DNA of 64,000 nucleotides. Source: Amycolatopsis nalaikhensis. GTDB lineage: Bacteria; Actinomycetota; Actinomycetes; Mycobacteriales; Pseudonocardiaceae. The stretch's first letter is position 1, and each line of letters opens with the position of its first letter. This document shows, piece by piece, positions 51,926 through 59,839 of the stretch. The DNA is taken from positions 2,549,501 through 2,613,500 of the forward strand of contig NZ_CP127173.1 of NCBI RefSeq assembly GCF_030264295.1. The letters are read 5' to 3'. A program made the position numbers and the translations under genes. The notes beneath the pieces were generated by a model. It did no database searches. It was not told the origin of the DNA and worked only from the letters and a program-made list of their open reading frames with translations.

Positions 51926-53092
51926 GTGTTCGACCCCCGCGATCCCGCGTTCCTCGCTGACCCGTACCCGGCCTTCGCCGCCCTTCGTGAGCAAGGCGAA
52001 GTCCACTTCCACGAAGGCCTCGGCCTCGCCGTCGCGGTGTCGCACGCGGCGTCGTCGGCGGTGCTGCGTCACCGTGGGCTGGGCCGGATCTGGCAGGACG
52101 CCCAGCCGCTCGAGCGGTTCGCGTCGTTCAACCTGCTGCACCGCAACTCGCTGCTGGAGAACGAGCCACCGGCCCACACGCGCCTGCGCCGCTTGATCGC
52201 GGGAGCGTTCGGCCGCGGCCACGTCCAGCGGCTGCGCCCGATGGTCGGTTCGCTGGCGGCGTCGATGGTCGACTCGCTGGCGGCCGCCATCGCCGCCGAC
52301 GGCAGTGCCGACCTGCTCGAGCACCTGGCCCAACCGCTGCCGGTCGCCGTCATCGCCGAGTTGCTGGGGGTGCCCGGGTCCGACGGCCCGCGGATGGTCG
52401 AGCTGTCCAACGCGATCGTGAAGATGTACGAGTACGGCCTTTCCGAGGAAGGTCGCGACGCTGCCGAGCGCGCTGCCGAGGAGTTCGTCGCGTACGTGCG
52501 TTCAGTGGCTGCATCGCGGGCTTCGTCGCCGGGTGACGACATCATCAGCGACCTTTTGCGGAGCGAGCTGACGCCGGACGAGCTGGTGGCGACCGCGGTG
52601 CTGCTGCTGATGGCCGGCCATGAGGCGACCGTGAACGTGCTCGGCAACGGCATCTTCGCGCTGCTCACGCATCGGGCGGAGTGGGAGCGACTGCTGGCCT
52701 CACCGTCCCTTCTGGATTCTTGTGTGGAGGAGCTGATCCGGTTCGACGCTCCGCTGCAGCTCTTCGAGCGGACGGCCACCGAGGACGTGACGATCGGTGG
52801 GTATGTCGTTTCGCGGGGGCAGAAGATCGGGGCATTGCTGGGGGCTGCTGCGCGGGATCCGAAGGTTTTCGACGAGCCGGATCGGCTGGACATCGGGCGG
52901 ACGCCCAATGCTCATCTCGGGTTCGGGCTGGGGATTCACTACTGCGTGGGGGCTCCTCTTGCTCGGGTTGAGATCGCCGCTGCTCTTGGTGCCTTGGCGG
53001 AGAAGTTGCCGGGGCTGCGGCTGGCGGAGCGTCCTCGGCGGCGGCCCGAGTTTGTGATTCGGGGGCTGCGGGAGCTTCGGGTCACCGCCTGA
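51926..53092 (+). CDS. Cytochrome P450
   Basis: 388 aa, soluble bacterial type. The I-helix oxygen motif is LLLMAGHEATVN (first Thr replaced by Ala versus AGHETT), the K-helix ExxR is in EELIRFDAP, and the heme loop FGLGIHYCVGAPLAR gives Cys-340. There is no ferredoxin or reductase gene beside it, so it must use redox partners from elsewhere. It converges on the Mca-exporter operon. The substrate is unknown. Confidence 0.93.
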   Translation: MFDPRDPAFLADPYPAFAALREQGEVHFHEGLGLAVAVSHAASSAVLRHRGLGRIWQDAQPLERFASFNLLHRNSLLENEPPAHTRLRRLIAGAFGRGHVQRLRPMVGSLAASMVDSLAAAIAADGSADLLEHLAQPLPVAVIAELLGVPGSDGPRMVELSNAIVKMYEYGLSEEGRDAAERAAEEFVAYVRSVAASRASSPGDDIISDLLRSELTPDELVATAVLLLMAGHEATVNVLGNGIFALLTHRAEWERLLASPSLLDSCVEELIRFDAPLQLFERTATEDVTIGGYVVSRGQKIGALLGAAARDPKVFDEPDRLDIGRTPNAHLGFGLGIHYCVGAPLARVEIAAALGALAEKLPGLRLAERPRRRPEFVIRGLRELRVTA

Positions 53093-53349
53093 GGTGCGGG
53101 CCGCGGCTTGGGGAAGGACGCGGACCGCCTTGGTGGGCCGCAGGGGTTGCGGCTCCACGGGACACCCGCGGCTCGCCGCCCGCGAGGCTTGGCGGGGAGC
53201 CCGCCGAGCGGATCGCCGCCGCGCTGGGCGGACTTGTCCGGATGACTATCCCAGCCCGCGCTCGCTGAGCGCTGGGCAGGGCGGCTGCCGGGCCGTGGCT
53301 GGCTGAAGCCCTCGGCGGCGGGCGCGTTTGTTGTCCGCGGGCTGCGGGC

Positions 53350-54195
53350 TCATGGGGTTACTCCGGTGAACAGATCGTCCTCGAGAGCTGGGCCTGGTGT
53401 CGGGTGGGCGAGGTGGTAGTCCTCGTATGGCCAGACCTCCCGTTCGATCTCGCGTGAGTAGGCGAAGAACGGGTGGGCCGGGTCCACCTGGGATGCGTGG
53501 GCCAATAACGCGCGGTCGCGCGTGGGGAAGTATTCCTCGCACCGGATCCGTGTTGTCACCTTCAGCTGGTCTTCGGGTGGCAACTCCGTGAGGACCTCGC
53601 CCATTCCGGACTCCAGGCCCGCCGCCAGGGTTGCGTCGTGCAGGGTTTGGAACCAGGCCCTGCTCAGCGCCGCTTGGTAGTACAGCTTCTGTGGGCGCCA
53701 CGGCTTGCCCGTGCCCGGGTAGCGGGATGGGTCGGCCGCGGCCGTGAACGCTTCCAGCGTCACCTCGTGGGTTCGGATGTGGTCCGGGTGGGGGTAGCCG
53801 CCCGTTTCGTCGTACGTGATCACCACCTGGGGGCGGAACTCGCGGATCAGGGCCACCAACGGGGACGCCGCTTCGGTCAACGGCAGCGTCGCGAAGCTGC
53901 CCTCCGGCAGGGGGTCGCCTTCGCCCGGCAAGCCGGAGTCGACCATGCCGAGGAAACGGTGGTGCACGCCCAGGATCTCCGCCGCCGCCGCCATTTCGCG
54001 GCGGCGGATCGCTGGGAGGTTCGCGTGGGTCTCCGGGGTGTCCAACGCCGGGTTCAGGACGTCGCCGCGTTCGCCGCCCGTGCATGTGGCCACCAAGACC
54101 TCCACGCCCTCGGTCGCGTAGCGGGCCAACGTGGCCGCTCCCTTGCTGGACTCGTCGTCGGGGTGGGCGTGGACGCTCAGCAGGCGGTACTTCAT
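53350..54195 (-). CDS. mca: Mycothiol S-conjugate amidase
   Basis: 281 aa, PIG-L/LmbE zinc deacetylase fold. The N-terminal zinc motif is SVHAHPDDESS, the second region is GGYPHPDHIRTHEV, and ECP-like signatures TGGERGDVLNP and YPGTGKPWRPQKLYY match Mca rather than MshB. Mca cuts mycothiol S-conjugates of toxins and antibiotics into a mercapturic acid, which is exported. ATG-54195 overlaps the exporter gene's stop (ATGA), tying the two together. The 257 bp after its stop hold no gene that I can see. Confidence 0.92.
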   Translation of the reverse strand: MKYRLLSVHAHPDDESSKGAATLARYATEGVEVLVATCTGGERGDVLNPALDTPETHANLPAIRRREMAAAAEILGVHHRFLGMVDSGLPGEGDPLPEGSFATLPLTEAASPLVALIREFRPQVVITYDETGGYPHPDHIRTHEVTLEAFTAAADPSRYPGTGKPWRPQKLYYQAALSRAWFQTLHDATLAAGLESGMGEVLTELPPEDQLKVTTRIRCEEYFPTRDRALLAHASQVDPAHPFFAYSREIEREVWPYEDYHLAHPTPGPALEDDLFTGVTP

Positions 54196-55541
54196 CGGGT
54201 GCTCCTACGGGGGAAGAAAGCTGCGGGAACCAGAGTCAGGGCGGACAGGAGAAGTGCCCACGTGAACGTCGTGCCGAAAGCCGTGGGTGCCGCTGTGTCC
54301 GTGAGTTCGTGGTGGAGGACCGCGGCCAGCAGCGCCGTGCCCAGTGAGCCGCCTATCCGGTTGATCACGTTGAACGCGCTTGCCGCCCGCGGGATGCGGG
54401 ACCGCTCCAGGGAACCGTAGAGCGTGGTCATGCCCGGCGTGGTCGCCGCGCCCAGGCCTGCGCCGCGAATCAGCAGTGACAGCGTCAAGACCACGCCTCC
54501 AGGGGCCGCGCCGAGCTGGGTGAACGCCAGTGTGCCCAGCATCGACAGGCCGATCCCCGCCAGCATCATGCGGCGCGGGCCGAACCGGGCCAGGAGCCGA
54601 CCACCCGCCAGCAGGACCGCCGCCGAACCGAGGGCTTGGGGTGCCAGCAACAGGCCAGCCTGCAACGCGCTCGCCTGCTCGACCTGCTGGTAGTACAGCG
54701 GCAGCACCAGCATCGAGCTGTACAGCGACGCGCCCAGCAGGAACGTGCTCGCGCTCGCCACCGCGAACCCCTTGTCCCGGAACAGCTTCAGGTCCAGCAC
54801 CGCCGACGGTGTCCGGGCCGCGTGGACGCCGTACGCCAGCAGCAACGCGGCCCCGGCGACCCAGGCGATCACCACGCCCTCGGCCAGGCCGTACACGAAC
54901 GCGCCCAGCCCTGGCGAAAGCAGCAGGATCCCGCGGATGTCCAGTGGTTCGCGCGCGCCGTCCGGAACAGGAGCTGGCAGGAGGCGGCGGGCGAAGCAGA
55001 ACGTCGCCACGCCCAGCGGGACGATCCCGAAGAACATCCAGCGCCACCCGAAGTCCGCCACCAGCGCACCGCCCAGCAGCGGGCCCAGTACCGGGGCCAC
55101 CGTTGCCGGCAGGGTGATCACGCCGATCATCCGGCCCAGCGCCGGGCCCGCCTCCTGCGCGAACACCGCCTGGCCGACCGGCTGCATCAACCCGCCGCCC
55201 AGGCCGTGGAGCACCCGGAACGCGATCAACGCAGGTGCCGACCACGCGAAGCCGCACAGCAGCGTGCCCGCCGTGAAGATCGCCACCGCCGTCAGCCACA
55301 CCGCGCGGCCGCCGAACCGGTCGGTCAGCCAGCCCGACAACGGGATCGCCGCCGAGGCCGCCAGCAGGTACGCGCTCGCCACCCATTGCACCGTGGTCAG
55401 CGAACTGCCCAGGTCACGGGCGATCGCGTCGATCCCGACGGTCACGATCGTCGCGTCCAGGATCGACAGCACCGCGCCCATGATCAGGACGCCGCCGAGC
55501 CGCCACAGTGCGGCGTCGGGCCGGGCCACCGCCGTTGTCAT
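54192..55541 (-). CDS. DHA2-family MFS drug exporter
   Basis: 449 aa, EmrB/QacA type. The start MTTAVARPDAALWRLGGVLIMGAVLSILDATIVTVGIDAI has the family LDATIVTVG motif; WLTDRFGGRAVW is the MFS loop and LPATVAPVLGPLLGG is motif C of antiporters. It is divergent from the TetR gene across an operator-rich 94 bp and coupled by ATGA to mca, suggesting export of the mercapturates that Mca makes, or of the drug itself. Confidence 0.92.
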   Translation of the reverse strand: MTTAVARPDAALWRLGGVLIMGAVLSILDATIVTVGIDAIARDLGSSLTTVQWVASAYLLAASAAIPLSGWLTDRFGGRAVWLTAVAIFTAGTLLCGFAWSAPALIAFRVLHGLGGGLMQPVGQAVFAQEAGPALGRMIGVITLPATVAPVLGPLLGGALVADFGWRWMFFGIVPLGVATFCFARRLLPAPVPDGAREPLDIRGILLLSPGLGAFVYGLAEGVVIAWVAGAALLLAYGVHAARTPSAVLDLKLFRDKGFAVASASTFLLGASLYSSMLVLPLYYQQVEQASALQAGLLLAPQALGSAAVLLAGGRLLARFGPRRMMLAGIGLSMLGTLAFTQLGAAPGGVVLTLSLLIRGAGLGAATTPGMTTLYGSLERSRIPRAASAFNVINRIGGSLGTALLAAVLHHELTDTAAPTAFGTTFTWALLLSALTLVPAAFFPRRSTR

Positions 55542-55558
55542 CTCGCCCCCAGTTGATT

Positions 55559-55569
55559 AGGTCGAACCT
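55559..55569. promoter_or_regulatory. Candidate TetR operator, site 1
   Basis: AGGTCGAACCT (AGGT / ACCT arms around CGA) lies 18 bp before the exporter start. A related TAGGTTCAAC sits at 55575-55585. Confidence 0.55.
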
Positions 55570-55610
55570 CAGATTAGGTTCAACACACTCAATGGGTCAA
55601 GCACAAACTT

Positions 55611-55621
55611 GGGTTCGACCC
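55611..55621. promoter_or_regulatory. Candidate TetR operator, site 2
   Basis: GGGTTCGACCC (GGGT / ACCC arms around TCG) lies 14 bp before the tetR start. It shares the GGTTCGACC core with site 1 on the opposite strand, so one regulator could bind both. Confidence 0.55.
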
Positions 55622-55635
55622 AGTAGGGTGATGGC

Positions 55636-56226
55636 ATGAGCGAGGGACTCCGTGCCCAGAAGAAGCACGAGACCAGGCGCAACATCTCCGACGTCGCCAC
55701 GCGCCTGTTCATCCGGAACGGCTTCGAGGACGTGACGATCGCCGACATCGCCAGCGCGGCGCGGGTCGCCAAGATGACCGTGACGAACCACTTCCCGCGC
55801 AAGGAAGACCTCGTCTTCGACATCCGCGCGGACTTCGTCTCGTGGCCGGCGTCGCTGATCCGCGACAGCTTCTTCCACGACACGCGCGAGCTCTACTTCG
55901 AAGCGCTGGGCGCCCAGCAGGCGATCGTCGGCTTCTCGGGCCCGGCCTTCGCGCTGATGATCAGGGAGAGCCCGGTCCTGACGAACGCCCTGCACGAGAT
56001 GCACCGCGAGCGCGAGTCGACGCTCATCGACCTGCTGGTCGCCCGCCACCCCGCGGAAGGGGTGCCGCCGGTGCTCGCCGCCGCGCACGTCGCGACCGTG
56101 CTGCGGGTGCTGTTCGAGGAGGTCTTCAACCGGACCATCGAGGGCGAGCAGGGGATCGCCGACGCGCTGTGGCCCGTCGCGGAACAGGCCTTCGACCAGC
56201 TCGAACCGGTCTTCGGCCGGTACTAG
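55636..56226 (+). CDS. TetR/AcrR-family regulator
   Basis: 196 aa. The N-terminal HTH reads RRNISDVATRLFIRNGFEDVTIADIASAARVAKMTVTNHFPRKEDL, followed by a helical ligand domain of TetR type. It is divergent from the exporter-mca operon; the paired palindromes between them suggest it represses that operon and itself, and is released by the toxic compound or conjugate. Confidence 0.92.
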   Translation: MSEGLRAQKKHETRRNISDVATRLFIRNGFEDVTIADIASAARVAKMTVTNHFPRKEDLVFDIRADFVSWPASLIRDSFFHDTRELYFEALGAQQAIVGFSGPAFALMIRESPVLTNALHEMHRERESTLIDLLVARHPAEGVPPVLAAAHVATVLRVLFEEVFNRTIEGEQGIADALWPVAEQAFDQLEPVFGRY

Positions 56227-57245
56227 CGGGCCGCGCCGGCCGGACGGGACGGGCGCAGCTCCGGCTCGGGCGCACCGGCCACCTTGAGCACGCGCATCGA
56301 GCGCACGGCCCGGGCGTCCGAAGGCGCCAGCAACGCCGAGAACCGCCGCACGACCAGGGCGGTCACCACGGCCAGCCCCGCCGCCGAGAGATCGGTCAAC
56401 GCGACCAGGACGACGCTGTCGGCCATCGACTGCACGTCGTCGCGGAAGCGCCAGACGATCGACACCCCCAGCAGGATCCAGTTCAGCAGCCAGGCGCCCC
56501 ACCACACGACGACCTGGCGGGACGGCTTCGGCCGGACGTCGCGCGGGCGGCCCAGCACCGCGTGCTCCAGCTCGCCGACGATCGACAGCGCCATCGGCAG
56601 GTTCGCCACCGGCACGAGCACGCCGACGAGGACCTGCCACACGGGCCGCGGCGGGTCGTCGCCCGACACGTCCGCCGCCGCCTGGCGGGCGACCAGCAGC
56701 CACCACAGCGACAACCCGGCGGGCAGCAGCGCGAGGATCGACGCCAGCAGGCCCGCGGTGAGCACGAAGCCGTCGGAGAACGCCACCACCGAGCGGGCCA
56801 GCGCGGAGTCGCGGCCTTGGACGAGCAGCACGTACCGCCAGATCTCCGCGACGGCGGCGACCACGGCGAGCGCGGCGAAGCCGAAGAGCACGAGGATCAC
56901 GCTGCGGCTGAGCACCGGGACGCGGTCGATCGGGCGGACCTCGTCGGACGCGGTGCCGGGCACCGACGTCGGACGGCGCCAGACCAGGTTCGGGAAGCCC
57001 CAGCGCGGCGGCACCGGGTACGCCGGCGGCCCGAGGTACCGCTCGGGCGCGACCACCCGGCGGCGCGGCCACGCGCCGGGCGGCGGGGTCGCCACCCAGC
57101 GCAGCCTCGGCCGGTGCACCGGACGGTGGTGGTACGGGTACGGCTCCGGTCGCGCGGCCAGCATCCGGCCCTGCAGCTGCTGGGCGGTCGGCGGCGGGGT
57201 CTGGCGCGGCCAGTACCCGGGTGGGGGAGGCGGACCCGGCTGCAA
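56223..57245 (-). CDS. DUF4328 membrane protein
   Basis: 340 aa from TTG-57245 (MQPGPPPPPGYWPRQTPPP), 2 bp after the rhodanese stop. A proline/arginine-rich cytoplasmic N-terminus (about 1-110) precedes six membrane helices of the DUF4328 type with SLWWLLVARQAAADVSGD and VVVWWGAWLLNWILLG. The proline-rich start suggests protein-protein binding. Its 3' end overlaps the convergent tetR gene by 4 bp. The function is unknown. Confidence 0.8.
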   Translation of the reverse strand: MQPGPPPPPGYWPRQTPPPTAQQLQGRMLAARPEPYPYHHRPVHRPRLRWVATPPPGAWPRRRVVAPERYLGPPAYPVPPRWGFPNLVWRRPTSVPGTASDEVRPIDRVPVLSRSVILVLFGFAALAVVAAVAEIWRYVLLVQGRDSALARSVVAFSDGFVLTAGLLASILALLPAGLSLWWLLVARQAAADVSGDDPPRPVWQVLVGVLVPVANLPMALSIVGELEHAVLGRPRDVRPKPSRQVVVWWGAWLLNWILLGVSIVWRFRDDVQSMADSVVLVALTDLSAAGLAVVTALVVRRFSALLAPSDARAVRSMRVLKVAGAPEPELRPSRPAGAAR

Positions 57246-57247
57246 GG

Positions 57248-57607
57248 CTAGATCACTTCGGGTTCGACGCCGGGGTGTTCGCTGACCATCGGACGGCCTT
57301 CGCGCTGCCACGCGCCCATGCCGCCGGCGACGTTCACCGCGTCCCAGCCGCTCTGGTTGAGCCACGCGGCCGCCCGCGCGGACCGGCCGCCGCTGCGGCA
57401 GATCACGTGGATCGGCTGGTCGTCGGGCAGGTCGGTCAGTTCGCCGACGCGGGCGGGCAGCTCCCCCATCGGGATGTGCACGGCGCCGGGCGCGTGGCCG
57501 GCGGCCCACTCGTCGTCTTCGCGGACGTCGAGCAGCACGAGGCCGTCCTTGGGCAGGTCGCGGACCTCGGCGGTCGGCAGTTCAGCAGGGCTCACCACGG
57601 TCTCCAT
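57248..57607 (-). CDS. Rhodanese-like sulfurtransferase
   Basis: 119 aa, single rhodanese domain. LVLLDVREDDEWAAGHAPGAVHIPMGEL and the active loop VICRSGGRSARAA with catalytic Cys are clear. Such proteins move sulfane sulfur; the acceptor is unknown. It is directly upstream of, and probably co-transcribed with, the DUF4328 gene. Confidence 0.9.
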   Translation of the reverse strand: METVVSPAELPTAEVRDLPKDGLVLLDVREDDEWAAGHAPGAVHIPMGELPARVGELTDLPDDQPIHVICRSGGRSARAAAWLNQSGWDAVNVAGGMGAWQREGRPMVSEHPGVEPEVI

Positions 57608-57660
57608 GCTGCCATGCGGGGGCGTTGCCCGCGCGTGAGGTCAACGCCCCCGCAAAGCGG

Positions 57661-59289
57661 TCAGTGCACTACCGCCTTCTCGGCACCGGCGCCGGTCAGC
57701 GCGCGGACCTCCATCTCGGCGTACTTCTTCGTGTTCCGCTCCTTCGACAGGACCGTGCCGAGCCAGCCGAGCAGGAACGCCGCCGGGATCGAGACCAGGC
57801 CCGGGTTGTCGAGCGGGAACCAGTGAAAGTCGACGCCCTGGATCATCGACGCGCTCTTGCCCGTCTTGGCGTCCACCGGCTTGCCCGAAACCGCGGGCGA
57901 GAAGACGATCAGCACGATCGTGACGACCAGGCCGCCGTAGATCGACCACAGCGCGCCCTGGGTGTTGAACCGCTTCCAGAACAGCGAGTAGAGGATCGTC
58001 GGCAGGTTCGCCGACGCCGCCACCGCGAAGGCCAGCGCCACCAGGAACGCGACGTTCTGGCTCTTCGCCAGGATGCCGCCCGCGATGGCCAGCGCGCCGA
58101 TGACCAGCGCCGTGATCCGGGCGACGCGGACCTCGCCGCCTGTGGAGACCTGACCCTTCTTGAGCACGCTCGCGTAGACGTCGTGCGCGAACGACGCCGA
58201 CGCCGTGATCGTCAGCCCGGCGACCACCGCGAGGATCGTCGCGAACGCGACCGCGGAGATGAACCCGAGCAGCACCGGACCGCCCAGCTCCAATGCCAGC
58301 AGCGGCGCGGCGGAGTTCGTCGTGCCGGGGGCCTTCGAGATCTTGTCCGGGCCGACGAGCGCGCCCGCGCCGTAGCCGAGCACCAGCGTGAACAGGTAGA
58401 ACACGCCGATCAGCACGATGGCCCAGACCACCGAGCGACGCGCGTCGCGCGCGGTCGGCACCGTGTAGAAGCGCATCAGGACGTGCGGCAGGCCCGCCGT
58501 GCCGAGGACCAGCGCGATGCCCAGCGACAGGAAGTCGAGCTTCGTCGTGCCTGTCTTGCCGTACTGCTTGCCCGGGTCGAGCAGCGCCGCGCCGCCCTTG
58601 CCGCCCTTGTCGACGGCGGCCTGGAACAGGCTGGAGAGGTTGAAGCCGTACTTGCCGAGCACCCACAGCGTCATCGCGAACGCGCCGACGATCAGCAGCG
58701 CCGCCTTGATGATCTGCACCCACGTGGTGCCCTTCATGCCGCCGATCAGCACGTACAGGATCATGATCACGCCGACGACGGCGATCACGATGTCCTGCCC
58801 GGCCTCGCCTTCGATACCCAGCAGCAGGTTGACCAGGCCACCCGCGCCCGCCATCTGCGCCAGCAGGTAGAAGAACGACACGGCCAGCGTGGAAATCGCG
58901 GCCGCCGCGCGCACCGGCGTCTGCTTCATCCGGAACGCCAGCACGTCGCCCATCGTGAACTTGCCGGTGTTGCGCAGCAGTTCCGCCACCAAGAGCAGCG
59001 CGACGAGCCACGCGACGAGGAAGCCGATCGAATAGAGGAAGCCGTCGTAGCCGTTGATGGCGATCGCGCCGGCGATGCCGAGGAACGACGCCGCGGAAAG
59101 GTAGTCACCGGAAATCGCGATGCCGTTCTGCGGGCCGGTGAACGCGCGGCCGGCGGCGTAGTAGTCCGACGCCGTCTTCGTGTTGCGGCTGGCCCGGAAC
59201 ACGATCACCAGCGTGATCGCGACGAAGACCAGGAAGATGATGATGTTGAGGGTGGAGTTGCTGCCTTCCACGCCCGCGGCGACGTTCAT
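57661..59289 (-). CDS. SSS-family cation/acetate symporter 1 (ActP/MctC-like)
   Basis: 542 aa, about 13 helices of the sodium:solute symporter fold. SDYYAAGRAFTGPQNGIAISGDYLSAASFLGIAGAIA is the conserved N-terminal region, and AGLPHVLMRFYTVPTARDARRS is the ActP-type middle motif. ATG-59289 overlaps the DUF485 stop (ATGA), the usual yjcH-actP pair. It takes up acetate or similar short monocarboxylates with a cation. Confidence 0.9.
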   Translation of the reverse strand: MNVAAGVEGSNSTLNIIIFLVFVAITLVIVFRASRNTKTASDYYAAGRAFTGPQNGIAISGDYLSAASFLGIAGAIAINGYDGFLYSIGFLVAWLVALLLVAELLRNTGKFTMGDVLAFRMKQTPVRAAAAISTLAVSFFYLLAQMAGAGGLVNLLLGIEGEAGQDIVIAVVGVIMILYVLIGGMKGTTWVQIIKAALLIVGAFAMTLWVLGKYGFNLSSLFQAAVDKGGKGGAALLDPGKQYGKTGTTKLDFLSLGIALVLGTAGLPHVLMRFYTVPTARDARRSVVWAIVLIGVFYLFTLVLGYGAGALVGPDKISKAPGTTNSAAPLLALELGGPVLLGFISAVAFATILAVVAGLTITASASFAHDVYASVLKKGQVSTGGEVRVARITALVIGALAIAGGILAKSQNVAFLVALAFAVAASANLPTILYSLFWKRFNTQGALWSIYGGLVVTIVLIVFSPAVSGKPVDAKTGKSASMIQGVDFHWFPLDNPGLVSIPAAFLLGWLGTVLSKERNTKKYAEMEVRALTGAGAEKAVVH

Positions 59290-59636
59290 TTGCCGGGCTC
59301 CCCTTCGATCTTCGCGCGGATCCCGTCGGCGACCGGGTCGAGCTTCCGGTTGGCGTAGCGGACGTACAGCCCGGTGATGACGAACGTCGACACGAACTGC
59401 AGGAGCCCGAACACCAGGCCGACGGTGATGTTGCCGAACAGCTTCGTGCTCATGAATCCGTGCGCGTAGTCGGCGAGGAGCACGTACAGCAGATACCAGA
59501 GCAGGAACAGCGCGGTCATCGGGAACACGAAGACCCGCAGCCTGCGCCGCAGGTCGGTGAATTCGGGACTCCCCTGGATCTTCTCCCAGTCGGTTCGCGG
59601 CTCCGCGCCACCGACGTCTTGTTCGGTGCTGCTCAC
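59286..59636 (-). CDS. DUF485 (YjcH-like) small membrane protein
   Basis: 116 aa from GTG-59636 (GGAGATCCGCT upstream). SPEFTDLRRRLRVFVFPMTALFLLWYLLYVLL and FGNITVGLVFGLLQFVSTFVITGLYVRYA are the two conserved helices of DUF485, the constant partner of ActP-type symporters. It is coupled to symporter 1. The 203 bp upstream (to 59839) are relatively AT-rich and hold the operon promoter, which I cannot place exactly. Confidence 0.9.
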   Translation of the reverse strand: MSSTEQDVGGAEPRTDWEKIQGSPEFTDLRRRLRVFVFPMTALFLLWYLLYVLLADYAHGFMSTKLFGNITVGLVFGLLQFVSTFVITGLYVRYANRKLDPVADGIRAKIEGEPGK

Positions 59637-59839
59637 AGCGGATCTCCACCTTCCCGTTCGCGTACTGGCCGTACTGTTTGAAGCCAACGGACCGTAAAGA
59701 GTTAACGGTGTAGTTGGTAAGCCCCCAATCGGGCGCTTGACCTTAAGTAGAAACCCACTAAGAGATTCGCGCACGATGTCCGGATAGCAGACCGAAACTC
59801 ACTCGATCGGGTAAGAATTTCTGACTGGCTGTCAGTGGA

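Noticed and set aside
53093..53349. Small gene between the P450 and mca
   Set aside because: Short open frames exist on both strands, but none has a ribosome site or a recognisable protein; it looks like plain convergent intergenic sequence with small hairpins.
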